Below, in pieces: positions 35,132 to 44,178 of a stretch of 64,000 bases of DNA. A program made the translations under genes and the position numbers. Where the stretch lies: positions 31,538 through 95,537 of the forward strand of contig NZ_FQTT01000002.1 of NCBI RefSeq assembly GCF_900098745.1, given 5' to 3'. Within the stretch, counting starts at the first letter, position 1. Each line of letters starts with the position of its first letter. Under the pieces are notes generated by a model. The model was not told the DNA's origin and ran no database searches. It was given only the letters and a program-made list of their open reading frames with translations. The DNA comes from Actinomyces glycerinitolerans (GTDB taxonomy: Bacteria; Actinomycetota; Actinomycetes; Actinomycetales; Actinomycetaceae).

Positions 35132-35872
35132 CTAGGCGATGTCGTAGTTGAAACGGTAGCGGGCAGCAGTTATATGTTGACGCCCCACATAGATGAGCTG
35201 CCCAGCGTCATCGAGCATCTCCCGGTAGAAGAAGAACAGCGGGTCCCCGACCAGGACCTGCAACAATTCCGCCTGGGCGGCGGTGGCCGCTAGCGCGTCT
35301 ATGTAGGAGTTGCGCGATCCACCGATCCGTACGCCGTTTTCGGCCAGGACCTCGAACAGCGAGCCCTCGAGCGGTGCTTCCAGCAGGAAGGGCAGACGCT
35401 CGTATGGGTAATAGTTGTCCTCAATCATGATCGGAACGCCGTCGGCATAGTGCAACCGTTGAATGTTCAGCACCTGCACCTCTGTGAGCTCTGGTGGCGG
35501 AGTGAAGGCTGAGGGCGTTTCCTCCAGCAAGGTCCGGGCCAATACCTTGGCAGAAGGCGTCATTCCGCTGGCCCGGCAGGACTCGGAGAAGCTGGAGATG
35601 TGCTCGATCTTCTTGGCGATTTTGCTTTGGCTGACGAAAGTTCCCTTGCCCTGACGCTTGACGAGCAGCCCGTGCTCACACAGTTCCTCGATGGCGTGTC
35701 TGATAGTGATCCGACTGACCCCATACATGGTGGCGAGTTCCAGCTCGGTGGGGATACGGCCACCGGGCTGGAATTCGCCGGAGTCTATGGCCGTCCGCAG
35801 GGACTGCATGACCTGAGCGAACAGCGGCCTAGTGCTCTGTCTGTTCAACGAAACAGACCGTTCCGGCGTCAT
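35132..35872 (-). CDS. GntR-family (HutC/UTRA) transcriptional regulator
   Basis: A 246-residue regulator. The ATG (MTPERSV) is preceded by AGGAGG; an upstream in-frame ATG lacks such a site. It has an N-terminal winged helix with TELELATMYGVSRITIRHAI and KRQGKGTFV, then a UTRA sugar-phosphate-sensing domain (about 95-240) ending IYVGRQHITAARYRF. It is encoded at the distal end of the polyol operon and downstream of an AGE-family isomerase. It probably represses the operon through the 28-bp palindrome at 26014 and is released by a phosphorylated intermediate. Confidence 0.88.
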   Translation of the reverse strand: MTPERSVSLNRQSTRPLFAQVMQSLRTAIDSGEFQPGGRIPTELELATMYGVSRITIRHAIEELCEHGLLVKRQGKGTFVSQSKIAKKIEHISSFSESCRASGMTPSAKVLARTLLEETPSAFTPPPELTEVQVLNIQRLHYADGVPIMIEDNYYPYERLPFLLEAPLEGSLFEVLAENGVRIGGSRNSYIDALAATAAQAELLQVLVGDPLFFFYREMLDDAGQLIYVGRQHITAARYRFNYDIA

Positions 35873-35960
35873 CACGTCCTCCTCATGCGGCCAGGGTCTT
35901 GAGGCTATACCACCGCACAAATACCGGCCGGTCTGCTCCGATTCCGCTCCAGGCACATAC

Positions 35961-35978
35961 GTAGCCGTTACCGGCTAC
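35961..35978. promoter_or_regulatory. Inverted repeat between AGE isomerase and gntR
   Basis: GTAGCCG-TTAC-CGGCTAC, seven-base arms, just after the isomerase stop codon and ~90 bp before the gntR start. It could be a weak terminator or a second operator; it does not share the palindrome at 26014. Confidence 0.4.
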
Positions 35979-35981
35979 CGC

Positions 35982-37340
35982 TCACCCCCGGCCGAACAGG
36001 CCACGACGGCGCACCTGGCCGCGCTGCTGGTCCGGGGCCGGGGCGGGCCGGTCGGGGCGGTCCAGGAGGCCCTCGCTCAGCGCCTGCCCCACCGTCGGCC
36101 ACACCGGCATGCGGGCGGCCAGCGTCATCTGCAGGGCGTGGTAGATGTCCGGGTGGCCCTCCCAGGTGCGGGTCGACAGCTCGTTGGCCTGATTCAGCTC
36201 GTGGGTCCACACACCCGGAGCCTCGATGAGGAACTCCTCGGCGTAGTCGATCCAGGAGCGGTAGCAGTGCTCGTAGTGCTCGACATCGATCTCACCGCGA
36301 CCGTCGTCCAGCAGCGCCTGCCGGATGGCGGCGGCGGCCGACACGCCCTCGCACACCACCCAGTGCATGCGCTCGTGCACGATCGGGTTGCCATCGAAGT
36401 CGGTGGTGTAGACGAAGCCGGGGCCGCCGTCGACCCGCCAGCCGTCGGTGCGAGCCCGGTCGAACAACTGCTCGGCGGCCTCCAGCATCCAGTCGGGCGT
36501 GGGCAGGGAGCGAGCCACCAGCGCCGCGCGGGCCTGCACGGTCAGGCGCGACCACTCCAGGCCGTGACCGGGGGTGACGCCGTAGGGGCGGAAGGGGTGG
36601 GCAGGGGCGTCGCGGTTGTAGTCCAGGAGCGGGTGCCACTTGGTGTCGTAGTGCTCGGGCAGGCGCCAGTCGTGGGCACGCGCCTGAACGTTGACGGCGA
36701 AGTCGATGATCTGCACGGCGCGGGTCAGCCAGGTGACGTCCCCGGTGACGTCGGCGGTGGCGAGGTAGGCCTCCACCGTGTGCATGGCGGCGTTGATGCC
36801 GCGGTAGTTCTCGGGGTCGGTGAAGTCAGCGGCGTAGGACTCGATGGGCAGCCCGTAGGTGTCATCCCACCAGTAGCGGTTCTGCACCTCCATGGCGTCC
36901 AACAGCAGCTCGTGTGCACCGGGCCGGTTGGCGGCCGTCGCGGTGGCGGCGGCCAGCAGCACGAAGGCGTGCTGGTAGCACTCCTTGCGGGCGTCGGCGT
37001 CGACCGGGATGCCGTGGCCGTCGTCGTCGAGCTCGTGGCGGACAGCGGAGTACCAGCCGCCATGCTCGTAGTCGCGCATGACCCTGCTCAGGGCGCGCAC
37101 GCCGTGGTCGGCGTAGCGGCGGCAGCCGGGGATGCCCAACAGGGCGCCCAGGGAGAAGGCGAAGGTCATGCGGCCGGTAATCCACAGTTCGACGGGGTGG
37201 CTGGTGTCGACGACGCCGTCGGTGCCGATCCAGCCGAAGCCGGCGGGCACCTTGGCGGCCCGCGCATAGCGCAGCAGGGCGTGTGTCTCCTCGGCCAGCC
37301 AGCGGTTGTGCTCGGGGGCGCCGAACCATCCCAGTCCCAT
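35982..37340 (-). CDS. AGE-family sugar epimerase/isomerase
   Basis: A 452-residue (alpha/alpha)6-barrel protein of the N-acylglucosamine 2-epimerase superfamily, which also includes mannose isomerase and YihS. Seen motifs: RMTFAFSLGALLG near the N-terminus, NRYWWDDTYG, GINAAMHTVEAYLA, TPGHGLEWSRL and HWVVCEGVSAAAA, with the conserved histidines of the active site. Start ATG with GAGGAGG. It probably interconverts an aldose and a ketose (for example mannose and fructose); the substrate is not certain. It runs toward gntR and may be co-transcribed with it. Confidence 0.88.
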   Translation of the reverse strand: MGLGWFGAPEHNRWLAEETHALLRYARAAKVPAGFGWIGTDGVVDTSHPVELWITGRMTFAFSLGALLGIPGCRRYADHGVRALSRVMRDYEHGGWYSAVRHELDDDGHGIPVDADARKECYQHAFVLLAAATATAANRPGAHELLLDAMEVQNRYWWDDTYGLPIESYAADFTDPENYRGINAAMHTVEAYLATADVTGDVTWLTRAVQIIDFAVNVQARAHDWRLPEHYDTKWHPLLDYNRDAPAHPFRPYGVTPGHGLEWSRLTVQARAALVARSLPTPDWMLEAAEQLFDRARTDGWRVDGGPGFVYTTDFDGNPIVHERMHWVVCEGVSAAAAIRQALLDDGRGEIDVEHYEHCYRSWIDYAEEFLIEAPGVWTHELNQANELSTRTWEGHPDIYHALQMTLAARMPVWPTVGQALSEGLLDRPDRPAPAPDQQRGQVRRRGLFGRG

Positions 37341-37422
37341 GAGTCCTCCTCGACCCGTACTCGCTTCCCGGCCTCACTCGCGCCGGGACACCCCGAACGT
37401 TAGCAGCCGGCGGCCGGAGTGT

Positions 37423-37441
37423 GCACCGGTCGGGCCGGTGC
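37423..37441 (-). terminator. GC-rich hairpin after nitroreductase
   Basis: GCACCGG-N5-CCGGTGC directly abuts the stop codon of the minus-strand nitroreductase. No T-run. Confidence 0.4.
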
Positions 37442-38041
37442 TCAGAGCACCTGAGAAACGGTCTCGAAGTCGTGGCGGCCGGCCCGCGGGTGGAATGCGT
37501 CGGCGTCACCGTGCCCCACGCAGACGACGGCGATGGTCTGCCAGGGGCGGTCGGCGTGGAATTCGGCGTCGATGCCGGGCAGGTCGGCGCCGGTCATGAC
37601 GCCGACGTCGAGGCCCTCGGCGCGTAGGGCAAGCACGAGGTAGCCGAGCTGAATCAGGGCAGAGTCGCGGGCGAGTCCCTGGCGCATCTCCAGGGAGCCG
37701 GCCAGGCGCTCGAGCATCTGCTCGGACGCGCCGAGCTCGCGCATGGACTGGTCCAGGGCAAGGTCGGCGGAGACGATCAGCACCAGCGGCGCACCGAGGA
37801 CCGGCTCCTGGTTGATCCCGGCCATCAGTGGGGCGAGCCGCTGGCGGGCCTCCGGGGAGGCGAGCAGGTCCAGGCGCATGGGCTGGGAGTTGAGGGCGGT
37901 GGGCGCCCAGCGCGCGTTGTCGTAGGCGCGGCGCACCTGCTCGATCGGGGGCGGCTCCTCGCGGAAGGAACGGGCCGTATGGGCGTCGGTGAAGAGGACT
38001 GCAAGAGCGTCGTCGGAGACGGCGGTGTCGTGACTGCTCAT
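37442..38041 (-). CDS. Nitroreductase-family protein (RutE/HadB-like)
   Basis: A 199-residue flavoprotein of the nitroreductase superfamily. It opens with a family-typical ARSFREEPPPIEQV, followed by NARWAPTALNSQPMRL (FMN-binding), and ends in a conserved glycine-rich segment before GRHDFETV. Length and motifs fit the malonic semialdehyde reductase RutE-like group, which reduces small aldehydes or nitro compounds with NAD(P)H. No other rut gene is nearby, so the in vivo substrate is open. Confidence 0.88.
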   Translation of the reverse strand: MSSHDTAVSDDALAVLFTDAHTARSFREEPPPIEQVRRAYDNARWAPTALNSQPMRLDLLASPEARQRLAPLMAGINQEPVLGAPLVLIVSADLALDQSMRELGASEQMLERLAGSLEMRQGLARDSALIQLGYLVLALRAEGLDVGVMTGADLPGIDAEFHADRPWQTIAVVCVGHGDADAFHPRAGRHDFETVSQVL

Positions 38042-38168
38042 ACAGGCGGCAACTGACCTGGTGCGGGGATTATTCCGCGGATGTTGATTACGGGGAAGCT
38101 CGGCTGCCCCAACGACGGCACCCGACTGCCCGGCCGAGCCTCGAGGCTTGCAGGCTTCACCTGACGTC

Positions 38169-39260
38169 TCATGGTTGTTTGGTTGGTTGGGTGTTGAGGG
38201 TTTGGATTTCAGCGACGGGGATGGTGGTGGTTGTGGATGTGGTGTGGGTGTCCATCGAGCCCGAAGCGCCGTCGGTGGCGGTGTAGGTGATCGCGTAGGA
38301 CACTTTGATGTCTACCGGGGTGACGCTGTCCTTGAAGTGCGCGCTGGACCGGTTGAAGATGATCTTGCAGTCGGTGCCCTTGGCGTCGTTCTCTTCAGTC
38401 CAGGGGATGCCGAAGCCGGTGCACTTGGCGGTGCCGTCTTTGGGCTGGAGCGTCAACCACTTCGCGGTCGCCGTGATCGTGGCGGTCGTCGACCCCGCGG
38501 TGGCGGTCACGGTCACTTCCCTGGGGGTGTCGCCGGTGGCCCACACCCAGGTATCCATACCCACAATCGTGGCCCCCACATCCCCAACCATCGGGTTATA
38601 CGAGATCGTCGCCGTAGGGATGGTCACCGCATCCCACGCCGCCTGAGCCAACGTGGCCCCGTCTATCTCAGGCTCCGGGGCAGCCTGCCCGGAAGGCACC
38701 CACACCGGCGGATGAGAAGCCACGTAGTCCTGAATCACGTCGTAGAAGTCGCGCGGGTCGTCGTCGGCCATGTACTCCGAGCCGCAGGTTGCCACATACC
38801 AGTAGCCCTCCTCGTCGTCCGCATAGGACTCATAATCGGGGTAACGAGCCTTCTGCTCCTCCAGCCCTTCCGGGTCGGGATTGTTATTGTTGCGGTGGTA
38901 CATGTCGGATGCTGCGCCGTCTGGTGAATCAAGCCACTTAGCTGTCTCGGCACCCGACAGACCCCGCGTGTACCAGCAAACCGGATGCACCGTGGCGGTC
39001 ACCGACTGCGACCACACCGAAGCCCCACCACCAGAACCGGAACCGGCCGAGCCGTCCGGAGCCGCCGACGTCGACTCCGCCCTGACCGTCAGCGTCACCG
39101 AACCATCCCCACCAGCCGACACCAAACCAGAGTATCCGGAAGGCGAACTTGCATTGTCGTTTCCAAGAAACTCAGCCTCGGCGGGCCCGGAGAGGCCGTA
39201 TGCACTGACTACAGAAAAAAGCAAGGCAATGACCGCAATGGAACGAGGTACATGTTTCAC
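38169..39260 (-). CDS. Secreted PKD-like protein, copy 1
   Basis: A 363-residue exported protein. GTG start four bases after the lipoprotein stop; signal peptide (residues 1-28, VVSAYGLSGPAEA). The mature part has a Ser/Gly/Thr-rich stretch, an Asp/Tyr-rich region (PDYESYADDEEGYWY), and a C-terminal beta-rich domain with a cysteine pair in CTGFGIPWTEEN...DCKI, ending VAEIQTLNTQP. The pattern resembles PKD-like secreted proteins found near T7SS genes in streptomycetes. About 480 bp of the 3' region match copy 2 (47667-48734) almost exactly but inverted. Confidence 0.7.
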   Translation of the reverse strand: MKHVPRSIAVIALLFSVVSAYGLSGPAEAEFLGNDNASSPSGYSGLVSAGGDGSVTLTVRAESTSAAPDGSAGSGSGGGASVWSQSVTATVHPVCWYTRGLSGAETAKWLDSPDGAASDMYHRNNNNPDPEGLEEQKARYPDYESYADDEEGYWYVATCGSEYMADDDPRDFYDVIQDYVASHPPVWVPSGQAAPEPEIDGATLAQAAWDAVTIPTATISYNPMVGDVGATIVGMDTWVWATGDTPREVTVTATAGSTTATITATAKWLTLQPKDGTAKCTGFGIPWTEENDAKGTDCKIIFNRSSAHFKDSVTPVDIKVSYAITYTATDGASGSMDTHTTSTTTTIPVAEIQTLNTQPTKQP

Positions 39261-39263
39261 AGC

Positions 39264-39986
39264 TTACACCACGCATTCGTGATTTGAGAGTCTGTTCTCG
39301 TCGGAGGCCTTCCATATTCCATTTTCGTAGATCATGGTGATAAGTACGTCGTACCGCCCCTGGAGGGTTTCCGGGTTGCTTACGTCGTTGCCATCGGCGT
39401 CATAGGCGACCAGATCTGAATGGTCACTGCACACTCTAATCTCCGCCTGCGTACCAGCCAAGTCGGGGGTGGTTACCGCAACGGACGTGACCGCAACGCG
39501 CAACCCGCCGCCGATGCTGTCGGTCCCGTTAGACGCGCTAGCGTCATAGTTTTGCTTGAGTATCTGGTATGCCTCTGCGGTCATGAGTGGTTCGGCGTTT
39601 TCTACGCCGGTGCCGGTGAACCAGATGTTCCAGGTGACCTGGTCGTAGTTGATGAAGGCCTTGAGCACCTCGGTCTGCTGCGCATCCAGGCCCTCGGGTA
39701 TGGAGGTGACTTCGTAGCGGTCGGTGGACAGCGACTCCGCAGTCACCACACCAGCAGCCTCCGCAGAAGCAGCAGCCGACGCAGACGCCTCAGCAGCGGC
39801 AGCCGACTCGGACGCCTCCGCCGACGCGGCAGCCTCCGGATCGTAGGTAGGGATACCCAGGGGGTTGTCGTCCGACTCAGACGAACACGCCACCAGAGGC
39901 GCACACGCCAGAAGCAGCGCCGCCGCTCCCGCGGCGGTGCGGCGTAGCCCGGCTGAACCAGTCGGGAGACTCGGGAAACGAGCCAT
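39264..39986 (-). CDS. NTF2-like lipoprotein, copy 1
   Basis: A 240-residue lipoprotein; ATG with GAGGAG. Lipobox LVAC with Cys34, then DDNPLGIPTYDPEA and an Ala/Ser/Glu-rich linker (residues about 50-80). The C-terminal domain (FINYDQVTWNIWFTGTGVEN...) looks like an NTF2/SnoaL-type fold. It is translationally coupled to the secreted protein that follows. Two further copies of this pair are at 46968-48734 and 61475-63184. Function unknown; probably a surface complex with its partner. Confidence 0.7.
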   Translation of the reverse strand: MARFPSLPTGSAGLRRTAAGAAALLLACAPLVACSSESDDNPLGIPTYDPEAAASAEASESAAAAEASASAAASAEAAGVVTAESLSTDRYEVTSIPEGLDAQQTEVLKAFINYDQVTWNIWFTGTGVENAEPLMTAEAYQILKQNYDASASNGTDSIGGGLRVAVTSVAVTTPDLAGTQAEIRVCSDHSDLVAYDADGNDVSNPETLQGRYDVLITMIYENGIWKASDENRLSNHECVV

Positions 39987-40316
39987 GAGCAACTCCTCGG
40001 GGTAAGAGCCCGTTATCAGGACGTCATACAGTCTCACACGACCCCAGGTCACACGCAAGCAACAGCAACTTCCAGGACTGCCGGACATACAAGAAGCGGC
40101 ACCAACGTCAACCACACGTGACAGCCGCACCCAACGCCCTCGCCCCGTAGTCGTCCACCAGCGCCCGCCTTCCGCTGAGGCAACCCCGGCACTGGTGGAC
40201 GACCACCAACCGGACTTCTTGTGACGGGGGCGTTACGTTTAGGGTAAGTTGACTCCATCGTTACCGGGGCGTCCCGCCCCTCCCGAACCGCCACCCCTCC
40301 GAGAACCGAGATCGCG
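39987..40316. promoter_or_regulatory. Divergent intergenic region with nested inverted repeats
   Basis: 330 bp without a credible gene. ACAAGAAG (40089-40096)/CTTCTTGT (40215-40222) enclose a 12-bp perfect inverted repeat GTCGTCCACCAG (40150-40161)/CTGGTGGACGAC (40192-40203). TAGGGT at 40240-40245 is a good -10 candidate for the plus-strand operon, with TTGTGA at 40219-40224 as a poorly spaced -35. Confidence 0.5.
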
Positions 40317-40718
40317 ATGCCCACCACTTATTACTACGAGGATGACTCTACTGATAACGACGGCGACAGCACTCTCATGGTGAACAACCCCAAGCTGGAG
40401 GCGATCCAGGACGTTAAGGAGCAGGCAACCCGGTCGCAAAGCGGCCTGGCCGAGTGGACTCCACCCCCAACAACCCAAGGTGGAGTCCAGATAACCGGGT
40501 ACCTGGGAATACCACAGTCACTGGGCCTGTCCGACGACGTGTGGACCTCACCGTTGGCCGACGACTACCGCACCGCCATCGACTCGGCCCAGACTGGCGC
40601 GGAGGAAGCGATTTCACAGATTGTCAACGACCTCACAGATGCGGAGAACGCCATCTATAACGCCGGACAAGATCAGGTTCCCGCCGACTCCGAACAGGCC
40701 AGATGGCCCAACACCTGA
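40317..40718 (+). CDS. Small helical T7SS-associated protein
   Basis: A 133-residue acidic protein without signal peptide, low complexity at both ends and a predicted helical hairpin from about residue 75 to 120 (DDYRTAIDSAQTGAEEAISQIVNDL). No WXG motif. It lies 48 bp before the 698-residue T7SS-like gene and is likely its secretion partner or chaperone, as the 97-residue protein at 17448 may be for its neighbour. Confidence 0.5.
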   Translation: MPTTYYYEDDSTDNDGDSTLMVNNPKLEAIQDVKEQATRSQSGLAEWTPPPTTQGGVQITGYLGIPQSLGLSDDVWTSPLADDYRTAIDSAQTGAEEAISQIVNDLTDAENAIYNAGQDQVPADSEQARWPNT

Positions 40719-40766
40719 CCCCGTTCCCAACCCGCCCCGAAACCCCCGGAGACTAGAAGCGAAGCC

Positions 40767-42863
40767 ATGGCCTACATCAAGATCGACACCGATGCCATGC
40801 AAACCGTAATCAACAACATCAACGACTACGCAAACGCCGCAGACGGCGCTCGCCGCGCAATACGTCGTAGCAGCGAGTACCACTACGATCCGGTGGAGTC
40901 GGTTGTCACCGACACCGAACCGCTCCCCGACCTGCTCAATCCCGCACCCGGGAACACCACTATATCGGCAAACGTCGCCAGACTGCGCGAAGTGGCATAC
41001 CAGTTGCGATCCCGCCGTCAGGAAGCCATCGACATCAACGAGTCGGGTATCACCATGACCAACCCCGACGGCACCCTGTCCTACTACCTACCCGACCCAC
41101 CCCCAGGCACCACCGACGAAGCCGCCTACTGGCGCAACATGGACACCGCCGACAACGTCCACGCCTACAACACCGGCGCGGCAGAAGCGGCTAAGGCCGA
41201 CGCCGCTGCACTTGACCAAGCTCTCGGCAGCTTGGACGGAACCGCCAAGGATGGCCGTACGGTCGAGCAGATCCTCAACGAGGCGGCCAAACACCGTGAT
41301 ATCCCCGCCTACGGGGCGTCCTTCACCGATCAGTACACCGCTGAAGAGTATCTGCAACTCGTCTATGCGCTGGACGGCCACTACCAGATTAGCTATGACG
41401 GAGATGATGGTGGCGAACAGTTCAGCAAGTCGGTGGAGACTCTTTCTCACATACTCGCCGCCGCCAGCCAGGATCAGGTCGGCGGAGCCGACCTCGCCGC
41501 AGGTTTCACCGACGCAGTGAACCCGGATATCAGCCAGCGGCAGCTCGAATCTCCGATGACGGCGCTCAACGCACTGTTGTCGGTACCGGATACCGCATAC
41601 GGCACAGGGTTCCTTGGCGCGCTCGCTGAAAATCTTGAGGATATCGATCCCACCTCGGTTCCCGCCTCCGGACCTCCGCCGTTCGCGAACGGCGAGTTCT
41701 ATACCGCGGACCCGTTGGCCGGCGTGTTGACAGCGATGGGCTCTAACTCCGAGGCCGCCCTGAAATATCTCACGAGCGACGGCACTAACGACGCCGATAT
41801 CGAGAAGCGCTGGGAGATGCTCAGGCAGCGCGACTGGGACTACCACGGTGGTGCCGGGCTGGACGGGCTGAGTGCGGCCACGGCCGCTGCCTCCGCTTAT
41901 CGGGGTGCCGACGGCGACCCCAACGCGCCGGCCGATGCCGCTGCGCGCGCCACGTGGATGACCGCGCAGGCTATCCCCTTCTTCGTCGATCATGTCGAGG
42001 AAGTCGATTTCACCGCCACCATGAAGCAGAACCTCGCGGTTTTGCTCGGCAACAGCCCCGAGGAGCTTGCCGCCCTGGCCGACTCTTCATCTTTGGAAAG
42101 CGACGATGCATATGGCTTGTCTGGCCTGGTTACCGATGCGGAATTCGAGACCTTGTTGTACCGCGTCATTGATGACGAGAATGCCGCCGGCACTCTGGCC
42201 GCCGCAATGGGGCAGTACCACCACAACCAGATCGACTCGAAGATGCCCGCGGCCTCAAACCCTGAAGAGACATTACTTGGGGAATACCAGAACGCGGCCA
42301 CAACCATGGGTTACCTTGATGGCATTGCCGAGTTGCGTGCGGGTGATGACAGTGCCGCACAGGCCGACGCCAAGTCAAATATGGGCACGGCCGTCAGCGT
42401 GTTCTCCACCGCGCTCGGCACCGGAGTAAGCGCTGTAACGGGCGGTACCGGTATGGCGGTGGCTGGCCCGCTGCTGTACAGCAGCGGATCCACCATCGCC
42501 AAACCCGTCATCATTGACCAGCTAACCGAAGACTGGAACACCCCCGACACCATCAACGTCGCCGATATAAAAACCGTGTTGCGAGCCCAGGCCTATGTTG
42601 ATGCCGCACAGTACGGCCTGCTCAGCGACGCCGCCATGGAGGCCGCCGCCACCGGCAACAACGGCAGCCCATTCTCCTTCTACACCGAGATCGACGGGCA
42701 ACCCACCATCACCGCCCCCAACCCCATAACCCCAGAAACCGCCCACGAGTACATCACCTGGCAACGGCAAGTCAACGATCCCACCATGAACAGCATCGAC
42801 AACGAGATGAACAGCACCAGCTTAGGTCATGACGAAGGCTTGCAAGCCGAGATTATCAAATGA
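40767..42863 (+). CDS. Large T7SS-type protein, DUF6571-like, with hydrophobic segment
   Basis: 698 residues, no Sec signal. Residues 1-200 look like a WXG100/LXG-type helical region (TDAMQTVINNINDYANAADGA). Residues ~325-525 and ~592-698 are homologous to the seven lipoproteins encoded in this window. Between them, residues ~530-592 form a Gly/Ala-rich hydrophobic segment (MGTAVSVFSTALGTGVSAV...VAGPLLYSSG) that every lipoprotein lacks. The DUF6571 label is from memory of similar Actinomyces and Bifidobacterium proteins. No enzymatic motif seen. It could be a membrane-inserting effector or a structural surface protein. Confidence 0.65.
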   Translation: MAYIKIDTDAMQTVINNINDYANAADGARRAIRRSSEYHYDPVESVVTDTEPLPDLLNPAPGNTTISANVARLREVAYQLRSRRQEAIDINESGITMTNPDGTLSYYLPDPPPGTTDEAAYWRNMDTADNVHAYNTGAAEAAKADAAALDQALGSLDGTAKDGRTVEQILNEAAKHRDIPAYGASFTDQYTAEEYLQLVYALDGHYQISYDGDDGGEQFSKSVETLSHILAAASQDQVGGADLAAGFTDAVNPDISQRQLESPMTALNALLSVPDTAYGTGFLGALAENLEDIDPTSVPASGPPPFANGEFYTADPLAGVLTAMGSNSEAALKYLTSDGTNDADIEKRWEMLRQRDWDYHGGAGLDGLSAATAAASAYRGADGDPNAPADAAARATWMTAQAIPFFVDHVEEVDFTATMKQNLAVLLGNSPEELAALADSSSLESDDAYGLSGLVTDAEFETLLYRVIDDENAAGTLAAAMGQYHHNQIDSKMPAASNPEETLLGEYQNAATTMGYLDGIAELRAGDDSAAQADAKSNMGTAVSVFSTALGTGVSAVTGGTGMAVAGPLLYSSGSTIAKPVIIDQLTEDWNTPDTINVADIKTVLRAQAYVDAAQYGLLSDAAMEAAATGNNGSPFSFYTEIDGQPTITAPNPITPETAHEYITWQRQVNDPTMNSIDNEMNSTSLGHDEGLQAEIIK

Positions 42864-43080
42864 GCCTATCGGTTTTTTTTCTGGATGCAGCATATTTGCA
42901 GTGCGACGTCACGTTGCGACGCGATATGCGTACACGGGCACACCTGTGCCTAGTCACCCTCGTACCACTCCTGGCATTTGCCGACTGTACGTTTCTTCGA
43001 CCATATCTGAAACCGTATTCGGGATTGGTACGGACAGCCGGTCACCACCACCGCATCGAACTGTGGGGAGGTCATCTACT

Positions 43081-44178
43081 ATGCGATTCTTTACCCGCAT
43101 AGCCATCTCGCGCCGGCGTCGGCCAGCAGGTCTACTGTTGGTGTTGCTGGTGGTTTGTGTGCCTTTGGTTGGTTGCTCACTGGGACCGGACCAGAGCAGC
43201 CTGGACATCCCCGGGTTCAGCCCGAGCGCCACAAGCATCAGCGACCAGACCAATGCTCAGGCCGCCCTCGAGTATTTGGCTCCCGATGGTGAGATCAGCG
43301 ACGGGAAGTGGATGCCTGGGGAACAGACCCGGCAGCGGTGGGAGGAGCTCACCGACCGTGGCTGGGGCTCTACTGCCATGGAGGAGTTGACGGCGGCCAT
43401 GGCCGCGGCGTCGACGATGCGTGGCAGCCAGGATGAGGAGACCTTAGCCGCGGCGACGTGGGTTACCGCAAGGTCGATCGAGTTCGCCGTCGACCAGGTA
43501 CCCCCCAAGAACTACACCGATGCGATGAAGCAGAACCTCGCTGCACTACTGGGCAACAGCCCCGGCGAGGTCGTCGCCCTAGCGGGTGGTGAGTCTCTGG
43601 AGAGTTCGGACCTGTATGGTCTGTCTGGCCTGGTTACCGACGCGCAGTTCGAAACCGCCCTGTACCGCGTCATTGACGATGAGCACGCCGCAGACACTCT
43701 GGTCACCGCGATGCTCAGCTACCACCACAACCAAATCGACGAAAAAATTCCCACGGCCGCCGACCCCGAAACAACCCTGCTCGGGCTGTATCAGTCCGCC
43801 GCGCAGACCATGGGCTACCTCGACGGCATTGCCGAAATACGCACAGGTAATAACCGTCAAGACACCATCGATCTCGTCGATATCAGGACCGTGTTGCGGG
43901 CTCAGGGGTATGTTGATGCTGCACAGTATGGCCTGCTGAGCGAGGAGACGCTGGATGCGGCCGCCACCGGCAACAACGGAGGGCCATTCTCCTTCTACGA
44001 CGAGGTTGACGGGCAACCGACCATCACCGCCCCCGACCCCATGACACCCGATGCCGCCCACGAGTACATCACCTGGCAACGGCAAGTCAACGATCCCACC
44101 ATGGACCGCATTGACAACGAGATGGTCAACACTAAAGCAGGGTATGACCAGGGCCAGGCTGCGGAGGTTGTTAAATGA
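43081..44178 (+). CDS. DUF6571-like lipoprotein 1
   Basis: A 365-residue lipoprotein; ATG behind GGGAGG. Lipobox LVGC with Cys32, then DIPGF and the domain shared with the 698-residue protein: APDGEISDGKW, MKQNLAALLGNSP, YGLSGLVTDAQFETALYRVIDDE, QTMGYLDGIAE, then directly RAQGYVDAAQYGLLS. The hydrophobic segment of the big protein is missing, with only six residues in its place. It overlaps the next gene by four bases. The preceding 217-bp gap (42864-43080) holds no gene I can support. Confidence 0.72.
   Translation: MRFFTRIAISRRRRPAGLLLVLLVVCVPLVGCSLGPDQSSLDIPGFSPSATSISDQTNAQAALEYLAPDGEISDGKWMPGEQTRQRWEELTDRGWGSTAMEELTAAMAAASTMRGSQDEETLAAATWVTARSIEFAVDQVPPKNYTDAMKQNLAALLGNSPGEVVALAGGESLESSDLYGLSGLVTDAQFETALYRVIDDEHAADTLVTAMLSYHHNQIDEKIPTAADPETTLLGLYQSAAQTMGYLDGIAEIRTGNNRQDTIDLVDIRTVLRAQGYVDAAQYGLLSEETLDAAATGNNGGPFSFYDEVDGQPTITAPDPMTPDAAHEYITWQRQVNDPTMDRIDNEMVNTKAGYDQGQAAEVVK

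Noticed and set aside
35838..35858. GTCTGTT/AACAGAC inverted repeat at the gntR 5' end
   Set aside because: It lies inside the coding sequence and does not resemble the operon palindrome; likely chance.
26153..37340. Sulfoquinovose degradation (AGE isomerase, PfkB kinase, aldolase, reductase)
   Set aside because: The set is superficially similar, but the AGE gene is in a separate unit, and the paired polyol-type dehydrogenases do not fit that pathway.
35832..37403. 523-codon plus-strand open frame opposite the AGE isomerase
   Set aside because: Low-complexity antisense frame; the minus strand encodes an evident AGE-family protein.
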